This document shows, one piece after another, positions 25,084-32,511 of a DNA stretch of 36,567 bases. The notes beneath the pieces were generated by a model, which was not told the DNA's origin, did not search any database, and saw only the letters and a list, made by a program, of their open reading frames with translations. The stretch's first letter is position 1. Each line of letters begins with the position of its first letter. A program made the position numbers and the translations under genes. Source of the stretch: Novosphingobium sp. (GTDB lineage: Bacteria > Pseudomonadota > Alphaproteobacteria > Sphingomonadales > Sphingomonadaceae); NCBI GenBank assembly GCA_029247785.1, contig JAQWKP010000110.1, positions 1 through 36,567 on the forward strand, read 5' to 3'.

Positions 25084-26058
25084 ATGAGTGCCACGCCCGC
25101 CAGCCAAGTCCTTGATCGCGTCCTTGTTATGGAGATGGTGCGTGTCACCGAGGCGGCGGCAATCGCTGCATCCCTGATGGTTGGTCGCGGTGACGAAAAG
25201 GCTGCGGATGCTGCCGCTGTCGAAGCGATGCGCAAGGCTTTCGACATTCTCGATATCGATGGCACGGTGGTGATCGGCGAAGGAGAGCGTGATGAGGCAC
25301 CGATGCTGTTCATCGGTGAAAAAGTTGGCGGAGCGCCGGGCACTGGCCCCAGGATCGATATCGCGCTTGATCCGCTCGAGGGCACAACCATCACTGCCAA
25401 GGCCGGTCCCAACGCGCTGGCGGTGCTGGCTGCGGCCGAAGAAGGGTGCCTGCTCAATGCACCTGATGTCTATATGGACAAGATTGCAGTTGGCCCCGGC
25501 TATACAGAAGGAGTCATCGATCTTTCCAAGAGCCCGTCCGCAAATGTCGAAGCGGTTGCCAAGGCGAAGGGCGTGCGGCCGAACGAAATCATCGTCTGTG
25601 TGTTAGACCGACCGCGCCATGCCGAACTCATCGGCGAGCTCAGGGAATTAGGCTGCGGCATCCAGCTGATCCCAGACGGCGATGTCGCGGGCGTGATTGC
25701 GGTGACTGACGAGAATACGACGATCGATATGTATATGGGATCAGGCGGAGCACCCGAAGGCGTTCTCGCTGCAGCGGCACTACGCTGCGTCGGTGGCCAG
25801 TTCCAGGGCCGACTGCTGTTCCGCAATGATGATGAGCGAGGTCGCGCACGCAAGTGGGGGATCGAGGACCTTAACCGGATTTATGCGCTGGAGGATCTCG
25901 CCAAGGGCGACTGCATCTTTGCGGCCACCGGTGTCACCGACGGTTCGCTGCTCCAGGGCGTCAAGCGCCTCCGTGGTGGCCGCATGACAACCGAGAGCGT
26001 GGTGATGCGCGCGGCATCCGGTACCGTCCGCTGGGTCAAAGGCGACCATCGCCGCTAG
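25084..26058 (+). CDS. glpX: Class II fructose-1,6-bisphosphatase
   Basis: A 324-residue GlpX-type phosphatase that dephosphorylates fructose-1,6-bisphosphate in gluconeogenesis. IDGTVVIGEGERDEAPMLFI and IDIALDPLEGTTITA contain the metal and substrate ligands, GPGYTEGVIDLS follows, and GGAPEGVLAAAALRCVGGQF is a family signature. Two ATGs compete: 25072 has AAGAGG only one base upstream, too close, while 25084 has GAAG six bases upstream and gives the usual short N-terminus MSATPASQVLDRVL, so I prefer it. The enzyme is unrelated to class I Fbp. It lies 136 bases after hom and 137 before prs. Confidence 0.95.
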   Translation: MSATPASQVLDRVLVMEMVRVTEAAAIAASLMVGRGDEKAADAAAVEAMRKAFDILDIDGTVVIGEGERDEAPMLFIGEKVGGAPGTGPRIDIALDPLEGTTITAKAGPNALAVLAAAEEGCLLNAPDVYMDKIAVGPGYTEGVIDLSKSPSANVEAVAKAKGVRPNEIIVCVLDRPRHAELIGELRELGCGIQLIPDGDVAGVIAVTDENTTIDMYMGSGGAPEGVLAAAALRCVGGQFQGRLLFRNDDERGRARKWGIEDLNRIYALEDLAKGDCIFAATGVTDGSLLQGVKRLRGGRMTTESVVMRAASGTVRWVKGDHRR

Positions 26059-26164
26059 TGAGCGCTTGCTCTACCACCTTAGCCTGACCCGCAAATCCGC
26101 ATAGCGGGGAAAAGCGTGTGTCACGAACTTGCAATCCACTCTCGCTCGACTAGACCCGGGCGCG

Positions 26165-26181
26165 TCCCGAATGTGTCGGGA
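26165..26181 (+). promoter_or_regulatory. Small hairpin in the prs leader
   Basis: TCCCGA-ATGTG-TCGGGA is a 6-base-pair stem directly followed by the AGAGGGG ribosome-binding region of prs. It leaves the Shine-Dalgarno free, so any effect on translation would be indirect. A chance inverted repeat is possible in GC-rich DNA. Confidence 0.35.
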
Positions 26182-26195
26182 AGAGGGGCGGCACC

Positions 26196-27131
26196 ATGAA
26201 GATCATGTCGGGCAACAGCAATCTGCCGCTGGCAAGGGCGATTGCGGGCTATCTTGAGCTGCCGCTGACCGATGCCAGCGTCCGGCGCTTCGCCGACGAA
26301 GAGATCTTCGTCGAGATTCACGAGAATGTGCGCGGCGAAGATGTCTTCGTCGTCCAGTCGACTTCATATCCGGCCAATGACAATCTGATGGAGTTGCTGA
26401 TCTGCATTGACGCATTGCGTCGCGCCTCGGCCAAGCGGATCACGGCAGTGGTGCCCTATTACGGATATGCGCGGCAGGACCGCAAACCTGGCCCACGCAC
26501 GCCGATTTCGGCCAAGTTGGTTGCGAACCTGATTACCGAGGCAGGCGCCGACCGGGTGCTCTCGGTTGACCTGCATGCGGGGCAAATCCAGGGCTTCTTC
26601 GACATTCCCACCGACAACCTTTATACCGCACCGGTGATGGCTGCGGATATTCAGGCGCGGATCGGAGGGCAGGAACTGACGATGGTTTCGCCCGATGTCG
26701 GCGGCGTCGTTCGCGCGCGCGCTCTGGCAAAGCGGCTCGACAATGCGCCGCTAGCGATAGTCGACAAGCGTCGTGACCGGCCCGGACAGTCGGAGGTCAT
26801 GAATATCATTGGCGATGTCAGTGGCCGCAATTGCGTTATGATCGATGACATGATCGATTCGGGCGGCACGCTGTGCAATGCGGCGCAGGCGCTACTGGAT
26901 GCAGGTGCGACCAGCGTGACAGCCTATATCAGCCACGGCGTGCTGTCGGGCGGTGCTGTAGCACGGGTCGACGGTTCGGCGCTCAAGGAGCTGGTGATCA
27001 CCGATTCGATCCTCGCCACCGAGGAGACCAAGGATTCGAGCAAAGTCCGCATTCTCACCATCGCCCCGCTGCTGGGCGAGGCTATGCGGCGTATTGCCGA
27101 CGAGGCCTCTGTTTCGAGCCTGTTCGACTAG
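26196..27131 (+). CDS. prs: Ribose-phosphate pyrophosphokinase (PRPP synthetase)
   Basis: A 311-residue class I PRPP synthetase, close to the usual length of about 315. It makes PRPP from ribose-5-phosphate and ATP for purine, pyrimidine, histidine and NAD synthesis. [20 protein letters not shown] is the ATP/flexible-loop region, [18 protein letters not shown] contains the catalytic-loop His127, and [17 protein letters not shown] and the PRPP loop [12 protein letters not shown] (214-225) follow. AGAGGGG precedes the ATG. The next gene starts 9 bases downstream, and PRPP made here would serve apt elsewhere in the window. Confidence 0.97.
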   Translation: MKIMSGNSNLPLARAIAGYLELPLTDASVRRFADEEIFVEIHENVRGEDVFVVQSTSYPANDNLMELLICIDALRRASAKRITAVVPYYGYARQDRKPGPRTPISAKLVANLITEAGADRVLSVDLHAGQIQGFFDIPTDNLYTAPVMAADIQARIGGQELTMVSPDVGGVVRARALAKRLDNAPLAIVDKRRDRPGQSEVMNIIGDVSGRNCVMIDDMIDSGGTLCNAAQALLDAGATSVTAYISHGVLSGGAVARVDGSALKELVITDSILATEETKDSSKVRILTIAPLLGEAMRRIADEASVSSLFD

Positions 27132-27140
27132 GACGGGCGG

Positions 27141-28439
27141 GTGCGTATCCTCCTGCTTGGAGCAAGTGGCTTCATCGGCAGCGAGATCGCTAGCGCGATT
27201 GCCGCCGAACATCAGGTAATTGGCCTCACGCGTGATCCAGATTTTGCGCAGCGCACCCAGCCGACTGTGGAGTGGCGCCAAGGCGAATTGCGCGCGATGC
27301 AGCGCCCCGATGACTGGACTGGCCTGTTGGATGGCATTGAAGCGGTCATCAACGCCAGCGGTGCCTTGCAGACTGGCCTGCGCGATGACGTTGAGCGCGT
27401 CCAATCCGGTTCTATTCGCGCGCTAGTTGCAGCTTGCGGCGAGCAGGGATTGGCCCAGTTCGTACAAGTTTCCGCCAGCAATGCCGACGCTTCTTCGCCC
27501 AGCCTGTTCATGGCGACCAAGGGCGAGGCCGACGCGTTTCTGTCCGCTTCAGGCTTGCCCCATGCGATCCTGCGCCCCGGCCTTGTCATTGCGCGCAACG
27601 CGTTTGGCGGCACCGAAATGGTGCGAATGAGTGCGAGTCTGCCTTGCATTGGTCCAGAGATTACCGGCGGCGGACTGGTTCAGTGCGTCGCCATGGCCGA
27701 TCTGGTCGAAGCTGTGGTGCTGGCCATAGCTGAACCGGATCGGACGCAGGGCAGCTTTGATCTCGTCGAGCAGGAAGGCCGCCCGCTAAGCGAGGTGATT
27801 CGCCTGCACCGCGGCTGGCTGGGGCTGGGCGATCCGGTCTGGCGTCTGCCGGTGCCGCTCACGCTGTTGCGTCCGGTCTCGCTCATTGCCGATGGGCTTG
27901 GCTGGCTCGGCTGGCGCTCACCGCTACGGACGAGCGCAATCAGGGCCCTGGCACATGGCGTTTCGGGCGAGGCTGAAGATGCGCGGACCTTGTTGGGACG
28001 CGAAGCTACGTCACTGCCGGCAACTCTTGCGATGATCGGCGCTGCGGGCAAGGCCGACCGCTGGCAGGCGCGCACCGCGCTGGTTTTCCCGCTGGCGCTG
28101 GTATGCCTGTTCGCATTGTGGGCCGGATCGGGCCTGTTGGGGATCGTGCGGCTTCATGAAGCGGCTCAGTTGATCGAGCTTGGCGGCTTTCCCCCGCAGA
28201 TTGCGCGAATCATCACATTTACCGCGTCAGTGGCGGATCTTGCAGTTGCGGCCCTGCTGCTGATTCGTCCCACCGCGCGGCTGGCTCTATTGGGCATGCT
28301 TGGCCTCAGCGCCGCTTATGTCGTGGGTTCACTCGTCCTTGTTCCAGGTATGTGGCTTGACCCACTCGGGCCGATGCTCAAGGTTTTGCCAATCATTGCG
28401 CTGGAATTGATGTGCCTGGGCATGGAGGCTGAACGGTGA
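27141..28439 (+). CDS. SDR-type NAD(P)-binding protein fused to a DoxX-like membrane domain
   Basis: A 432-residue two-part protein. Residues 1-290 form an atypical SDR domain: RILLLGASGFIGSEIA is the dinucleotide loop, VQVSASNADASSPSLFMATKGEADAFL keeps an YxxxK-like segment reading FMATK without the catalytic tyrosine, and LRPGLVIARNAFGG follows. The rest (about 310-432) has four hydrophobic helices resembling the DoxX-like C-terminal domain. The SDR part therefore probably sits on the inner membrane and may bind NAD(P)H without classical SDR chemistry. The GTG start is 9 bases after prs. Its end overlaps the DUF2269 gene by four bases (GTGA). Substrate unknown. Confidence 0.85.
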   Translation: MRILLLGASGFIGSEIASAIAAEHQVIGLTRDPDFAQRTQPTVEWRQGELRAMQRPDDWTGLLDGIEAVINASGALQTGLRDDVERVQSGSIRALVAACGEQGLAQFVQVSASNADASSPSLFMATKGEADAFLSASGLPHAILRPGLVIARNAFGGTEMVRMSASLPCIGPEITGGGLVQCVAMADLVEAVVLAIAEPDRTQGSFDLVEQEGRPLSEVIRLHRGWLGLGDPVWRLPVPLTLLRPVSLIADGLGWLGWRSPLRTSAIRALAHGVSGEAEDARTLLGREATSLPATLAMIGAAGKADRWQARTALVFPLALVCLFALWAGSGLLGIVRLHEAAQLIELGGFPPQIARIITFTASVADLAVAALLLIRPTARLALLGMLGLSAAYVVGSLVLVPGMWLDPLGPMLKVLPIIALELMCLGMEAER

Positions 28440-28912
28440 TCGAATTGCTGGTCTTCGTGCGCTGGCTGCATGTGATCGGTGCCTGCGTGTTGCTGGGGAC
28501 CGGCGCGGGAATCGCCTTTTTCATGCTGATGGCGCATCGAACCCGCGATCCGGCGATCATCGCTCATGTCGCCGGGACCGTTGTGATTGCCGACTTTCTC
28601 TTCACAGCCAGCGCGGTAGTGGTTCAGCCCCTCACCGGCTTGTGGCTTGCCAATCTCGCCGGGTGGCCGCTGACGACCGGATGGATTGTGATCTCCCTCG
28701 GCCTCTACTTTATTATAGGGTGCTTCTGGCTTCCCGTGGTCTGGATACAGCTGCGCATGCGGGATCTGGCGCGGGCTGCGATGGGGGGCGGGCAGGATTT
28801 GTCAGCCGAGTATCACCGGCTCTATCGCATCTGGTTTATCTGCGGGTTCCCGGCCTTTGCCGCGGTGCTGGCAATCGTCTGGCTTATGCTGGCCCGGCCT
28901 GCCATCTCGTAG
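28436..28912 (+). CDS. DUF2269 family integral membrane protein
   Basis: A 158-residue protein with four predicted membrane helices (about residues 4-32, 42-70, 78-103 and 133-155). The pattern VRWLHVIGACVLLGTGAGIA at the N-terminus, with its histidine, is typical of DUF2269. Conserved intramembrane histidines in such small four-helix proteins sometimes bind haem, but this is unproven here. The GTG start overlaps the stop of the SDR-DoxX fusion by four bases, which suggests translational coupling and a shared membrane complex. Function unknown. Confidence 0.85.
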   Translation: MIELLVFVRWLHVIGACVLLGTGAGIAFFMLMAHRTRDPAIIAHVAGTVVIADFLFTASAVVVQPLTGLWLANLAGWPLTTGWIVISLGLYFIIGCFWLPVVWIQLRMRDLARAAMGGGQDLSAEYHRLYRIWFICGFPAFAAVLAIVWLMLARPAIS

Positions 28913-28955
28913 TTGCCGCTTGACCGCAAGTGACAGAGCTAGGAAGCACGCACCG

Positions 28956-29738
28956 ATGAAACTGGACCAGGATATAGCCCTTGCGTTGCGCCTCGCCGAT
29001 GCGGCGGGGGCCGCGATCCGCCCGCATTTCCGTTCGGGCGTAGCCGCTGAGCGCAAGGACGACGCGAGCCCAGTGACGATTGCCGATCGCGAAGCAGAGG
29101 AAGCGATGCGTCGGATTCTCAAGGCTGAAGTGCCGCGAGATGCGGTGATTGGCGAGGAATTCGGCGATGAGCAGGGCACGACCGGTCGTAGCTGGGTGCT
29201 GGATCCGATTGACGGTACCGTCTCGTTCATTTGCGGCCGACCGATCTTTGGGACCTTGATAGCACTGGTCGTCGATGGCTTTCCAGTTCTCGGTGTAATT
29301 GACCAGCCGATCCTCGGGGAAAGATGGGTCGGAGCAAGCACTCGCCCGACCACGTTCAACGGCGAGCCGGTCCGCACGCGAAGCTGCCGCGAGCTTTCAG
29401 CAGCGGTGCTCGCCACGACTGGTCCGCATTATTTCGATGACCACGATGGCGGCCACTTCATGGCGCTGGCTGCTCAAACCGATCACCGGCGGATGATGAT
29501 GGGCGGCGATTGTTATAATTATGGCCTCGTCGCTTCCGGTCATGTCGATGTTGTCTGCGAGGCTGGCCTAAATCTGCATGATTGGGCCGCGCTGGTTCCA
29601 GTGGTCGAAGGTGCCGGTGGGATCATGTGCGATTGGAACGGCGATCCGCTCCACTCAGGCTCCGATGGCCATGTCCTGGCGATTGGCGATTCGGCCAGGC
29701 TGGAAGACGTCGCCGAGGCGCTCGCCTGCCATCACTGA
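28956..29738 (+). CDS. hisN: Histidinol-phosphatase, inositol monophosphatase family (HisN type)
   Basis: A 260-residue member of the lithium-sensitive phosphatase family. The metal-site motifs are VTIADREAEEAMR (Asp44), GEEFG (Glu67/Glu68), LDPIDGTVSF (Asp83, Asp86) and DWAALVPVVEGAGG. The run DGTVSFICGRPIFGTLIALV is the pattern found in HisN enzymes, which dephosphorylate histidinol phosphate, rather than in SuhB or CysQ. The ATG at 28956 has AGGAAG upstream; a longer frame overlaps the DUF2269 gene and has no homology. No other his gene is nearby, so inositol- or other sugar-phosphate activity remains possible. It converges with the ABM gene, 4 bases apart. Confidence 0.88.
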   Translation: MKLDQDIALALRLADAAGAAIRPHFRSGVAAERKDDASPVTIADREAEEAMRRILKAEVPRDAVIGEEFGDEQGTTGRSWVLDPIDGTVSFICGRPIFGTLIALVVDGFPVLGVIDQPILGERWVGASTRPTTFNGEPVRTRSCRELSAAVLATTGPHYFDDHDGGHFMALAAQTDHRRMMMGGDCYNYGLVASGHVDVVCEAGLNLHDWAALVPVVEGAGGIMCDWNGDPLHSGSDGHVLAIGDSARLEDVAEALACHH

Positions 29739-29742
29739 ACCC

Positions 29743-30033
29743 TCAGCCTGCGATCCGATCATAGTCTGCCATTCTCAGCGGCCCGCCGACAGCGCCCATG
29801 ATCGCGGTCATAACCTCCTTGGGCAATTGCGATCCTGCAGCCTTGCGCGAGGCCTCATCTTCCCAGAATTCTAGAAACAGGAAGCGATTGGCCTCCTTGC
29901 GGTCGCGCATGACCATGGCACCTTGCGAGCCGGCAATGGCCTTGACCGCTTCTCCGAGCGCTTCGAGCGCCGCGCCCAATGCTTCCTCGCTGCCCGTCCG
30001 TGCTGTCATGTCATAGCTGTGTGCTATCGCCAT
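29743..30033 (-). CDS. ABM-superfamily small monooxygenase-like protein (putative quinol monooxygenase)
   Basis: A 96-residue protein with the dimeric ferredoxin-like fold pattern of the antibiotic biosynthesis monooxygenase (ABM) family: an opening strand AIAHSYDMTARTGSEEALGA, a long helix, a central FLFLEFWEDEASRKAAGSQL and a short C-terminal tail. Members oxidise quinols or polyketides without a cofactor, or act as stress proteins such as YgiN; I cannot decide which. It is a single gene on the minus strand, convergent with hisN. Residue identity is modest, so the call is at superfamily level. Confidence 0.78.
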   Translation of the reverse strand: MAIAHSYDMTARTGSEEALGAALEALGEAVKAIAGSQGAMVMRDRKEANRFLFLEFWEDEASRKAAGSQLPKEVMTAIMGAVGGPLRMADYDRIAG

Positions 30034-30225
30034 CGCCTTGCTCCATGCTGCGTCTCATTTGAGCCAGTTAGGTGCCAGAGCGACGTGCAAAGGAAAAGCG
30101 ATACCGCGATTTCTTTGGTGCGCTGTGCTTGCTGGTAGTGCCGATTTGCACCTGCTGCGATGTAACCTGACGGGGGCTGCACGCGAATTCCTAGGCTCAT
30201 GGATCGTTTCGGAGGGGCTTCGAAG

Positions 30226-31209
30226 ATGTTTCGCTCCCCGCCAGGACTGGCTTGGCTATTGCTGCTCGTTGGAGTTGGAGCATCTCTGTTTCTGACTCCC
30301 GCAAGCGGTGAAAGTGGCAGGTCTCTTCAATCCGACTTTCCCAAGCTCGATCTGTCCCGCAGCGCGATCAAGCTGCGGGAAATCGAAAGCGGCGGGGTTC
30401 CGCGCGATGGAATTGCTGCAATTCTCGTTCCCAGTTTTCTTCCCGCTAGGGAAATCTCCGACCTGGCGAGCACCGAGCCAGTAATCTCGCTGGAAGGGGA
30501 CTGCGGCGCGGTCGCCTTTCCCTATCGCGTGCTGATCTGGCACGAGATCGTCCATCACAACCATTGCGGAACGCCGGTTGCCGTCACCTTCTGTCCCCTG
30601 TGCAATGCTTCGATGGTGTTCGACCGGCGCGTCGATGGCGAAACCCTGAGCTTTGGAACGACCGGCCGGCTTCGCAAGTCCGACCTCATCATGTACGATC
30701 ACCAGACCGAATCCTTCTGGCAGCAATTCACTGGTGAGGCGATCGTCGGCGACTGGACTGGCAAGCAGTTGACAGCGCTGCCAGCCCGGATCGAGTCCTT
30801 CGAAAAATTCAACGAGGTCAACCCGGAGGGCAAGGTTCTGGTTCCGCCCAAATGGGGCAGAAACAAATACGGCAGGAATCCCTATGACGGCTACGATTCA
30901 ATGCGCACTCCTCTCCTTTACAAGGGCAGGATGCCGCGTGGAATTGCACCACTGGCGAGGGTCGTCAGGGTCGGGGACCGCGCCTGGTCGCTCAAGCTGG
31001 TTCGCAAGAAGGGACCTATTGAGACTACGGATGGGCTGAGGATCGAATGGTCACCGGGCCAGAATTCCATGCTGGACCGGTCAAAGATCGCCAAGGGCCG
31101 CGATATTGGCAATGTCCGGGTCACGCGGGACGGCGCGAATGTTGCCTATAGTGTCGATTTTGCCTTCGCCTTCCGTGCCTTCTACCCTGAAGGGACGCTT
31201 GTGAAATGA
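30226..31209 (+). CDS. DUF3179 (seleno)protein-family exported protein, cysteine form
   Basis: A 327-residue protein from the ATG at 30226 (GGAGGGG 9 bases upstream); an ATG at 30199 would add nine residues without a good ribosome-binding site. A hydrophobic segment (10-24) is a signal or anchor, so the protein should act outside the cytoplasm. The DUF3179 hallmark VTFCPLCNASMVFDR puts a CPLC motif at 123-126; relatives may have selenocysteine there. SFGTTGRLRKSDLIMYDHQT and SFWQQFTGEAIVGDWTG are also DUF3179 signatures. The usual WHEIVND is altered to WHEIVHHNHC (105-114), which creates an HExxH string. It overlaps the thioredoxin-like gene by four bases. Biochemical role unknown. Confidence 0.88.
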   Translation: MFRSPPGLAWLLLLVGVGASLFLTPASGESGRSLQSDFPKLDLSRSAIKLREIESGGVPRDGIAAILVPSFLPAREISDLASTEPVISLEGDCGAVAFPYRVLIWHEIVHHNHCGTPVAVTFCPLCNASMVFDRRVDGETLSFGTTGRLRKSDLIMYDHQTESFWQQFTGEAIVGDWTGKQLTALPARIESFEKFNEVNPEGKVLVPPKWGRNKYGRNPYDGYDSMRTPLLYKGRMPRGIAPLARVVRVGDRAWSLKLVRKKGPIETTDGLRIEWSPGQNSMLDRSKIAKGRDIGNVRVTRDGANVAYSVDFAFAFRAFYPEGTLVK

Positions 31210-31637
31210 TGGTACGGCAACGTGCAACGAAGAAGCCGGGCCGTCGGAGATGGGTGAGAGCGATTGGGGTCGCTCTGGCCATTGCCGCTGTGCCCTCGCG
31301 TCCGGCGCAGGCCGCGCCGTCCACCGTGCCGGTGTTTGACGCTACTGCCTTGGAACGGGCTCGGTCAGCCGGCCGCACGGTCGTCGTCGACAGCTATGCA
31401 TCCTGGTGTCTTCCTTGCCGGATCCAGGCTCCAATTCTTGCGCGGCTGAAGCGGGAAAAGCGCTTTGCCGAAATTGTTATCATGCGTGTTGGCGCAGATA
31501 CGCCTGAGGCCGTCTGGCGCAAGTTCGACCTGGCGGGCTACGGCATGATGCTCGTTTTCAAACAGGGGCGCGAGGTGGCCCGGGGAATGCCAACAAACGA
31601 AGCTTCTATGCGAAAGCTGCTCACTGCGACGCCGTGA
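31206..31637 (+). CDS. Exported thioredoxin-like protein
   Basis: A 143-residue thioredoxin-fold protein. A basic N-terminus and a hydrophobic segment (about 18-37, ending AQA) form a signal sequence. The redox motif WCLPC is at 67-71 within VVDSYASWCLPCRIQAPIL. At the position of the otherwise near-universal cis-proline the sequence reads AGYGMMLVFKQG, so Pro appears to be replaced by Gly113. That residue normally shapes the substrate groove, so altered partner choice is likely. The ATG overlaps the DUF3179 stop (ATGA), making co-translation likely; a second ATG follows at 31209. It probably serves the redox state of the DUF3179 CPLC pair; that is inference. Confidence 0.85.
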   Translation: MMVRQRATKKPGRRRWVRAIGVALAIAAVPSRPAQAAPSTVPVFDATALERARSAGRTVVVDSYASWCLPCRIQAPILARLKREKRFAEIVIMRVGADTPEAVWRKFDLAGYGMMLVFKQGREVARGMPTNEASMRKLLTATP

Positions 31638-31653
31638 ACTTTCGCGGACTATC

Positions 31654-31668
31654 GGCAAGCCCCTTGCC
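31654..31668 (+). terminator. Candidate terminator after the thioredoxin-like gene
   Basis: GGCAAG-CCC-CTTGCC followed by TTT, 16 bases after the stop at 31637. The 6-base-pair stem with a 3-base loop is small. Its 3' arm overlaps the -35 of the candidate rpmI promoter. Confidence 0.4.
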
Positions 31669-31692
31669 TTTGCGCGCAGACCGCACTAAATG
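31664..31692 (+). promoter_or_regulatory. Candidate sigma-70 type promoter for rpmI-rplT
   Basis: TTGCCT (31664-31669), 17 bases, TAAATG (31687-31692). This is the best -35/-10 pair in the gap before rpmI and leaves a leader of about 85 bases. It has two mismatches to TTGACA and two to TATAAT. Position and spacing support it; no start-site data are available. Confidence 0.4.
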
Positions 31693-31722
31693 CGCGCCCT
31701 TCAACGACACGAATTCAAGCGA

Positions 31723-31757
31723 CCGGCCTGGCTGATCGGGCTGCCAGGGCTGGCCGG
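31723..31757 (+). promoter_or_regulatory. Hairpin in the rpmI leader
   Basis: CCGGCC (31723-31728) pairs with GGCCGG (31752-31757), and TGGC (31729-31732) with GCCA (31743-31746), leaving a GGGCT bulge. It ends 25 bases before the rpmI ATG. Ribosomal protein L20 represses its own operon through leader RNA in other bacteria, so a role as autoregulatory site is possible. I see no direct match to a known L20 operator. Confidence 0.35.
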
Positions 31758-31782
31758 ACGTGTCTCGGATCAGGAGACTAAA

Positions 31783-31986
31783 ATGCCCAAGCTCAAGACC
31801 AAGAGCGGTGTGAAGAAACGCTTCAAGATCACCGCTACCGGCAAGATCAAGCATGGCGTGGCAGGTAAGCGCCATCGTTTGATGAGCCATAATAGCAAGT
31901 ACATCCGCCAGAACCGCGGCACCGACGTCATTTCCGACCAGGATGCCCGGACCATCAAGAAATGGGCGCCCTACGGGCTCAACTGA
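31783..31986 (+). CDS. rpmI: Ribosomal protein bL35
   Basis: A 67-residue basic protein of the large ribosomal subunit. [20 protein letters not shown] is the family N-terminus and [19 protein letters not shown] follows. The ATG at 31783 has CAGGAGA about 8 bases upstream; the frame is open further upstream without homology. It lies 17 bases before rplT in the normal rpmI-rplT order. infC, which precedes rpmI in many bacteria, is not here. Confidence 0.97.
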   Translation: MPKLKTKSGVKKRFKITATGKIKHGVAGKRHRLMSHNSKYIRQNRGTDVISDQDARTIKKWAPYGLN

Positions 31987-32003
31987 TCTAGGAGTACTGC
32001 ACC

Positions 32004-32360
32004 ATGACTCGCATCAAACGCGGCGTCACCACGCGCGCCAAGCACAAGCGGCTGCTCGACCAGGCCAAGGGCTATCGTGGTCGCCGCAAGAACACGATTC
32101 GTATCGCACGCCAGGCGGTCGAAAAAGCCGGCCAATATGCCTATCGCGATCGCAAGGTAAACAAGCGCAATTTCCGCGCTCTGTGGATCCAACGCATCAA
32201 TGCTGCGGTTCGCGCTGAAGGGCTGACCTATTCGCAGTTCATGCACGGCGTGAAGCTCGCTGGTATCGAGCTTGACCGCAAGACGATGGCGGACCTGGCG
32301 ATGAACGAAGGCCAGGTCTTTTCGACTGTCATTGCCCAGGCAAAAGCCGCGCTGGGCTAA
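32004..32360 (+). CDS. rplT: Ribosomal protein bL20
   Basis: A 118-residue large-subunit protein that binds 23S rRNA early in assembly. [20 protein letters not shown] at the N-terminus, [20 protein letters not shown] and [20 protein letters not shown] are diagnostic. The length is standard. AGGAG lies 10 bases before the ATG. In other bacteria it also represses the rpmI-rplT transcript. pheS follows after about 150 bases on the same strand. Confidence 0.98.
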   Translation: MTRIKRGVTTRAKHKRLLDQAKGYRGRRKNTIRIARQAVEKAGQYAYRDRKVNKRNFRALWIQRINAAVRAEGLTYSQFMHGVKLAGIELDRKTMADLAMNEGQVFSTVIAQAKAALG

Positions 32361-32511
32361 CCGCCCGGGTTTTTGAGGCAGGCGGCCCGGTGCGCCGGCA
32401 AGGAATCATGCGTGAACGTGGGGTTCGTCTTGAGCCCGCCACGCATTGCGATTCGCCGCTTTCGCCCCTAATGACCGCGGCTCTATACCAACAGGGGCAG
32501 GCTGGACAGAC

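Noticed and set aside
32361..32511. Attenuator with a Phe-rich leader peptide before pheS
   Set aside because: The small frame starting at 32408 contains no phenylalanine run and no terminator/antiterminator pair is evident.
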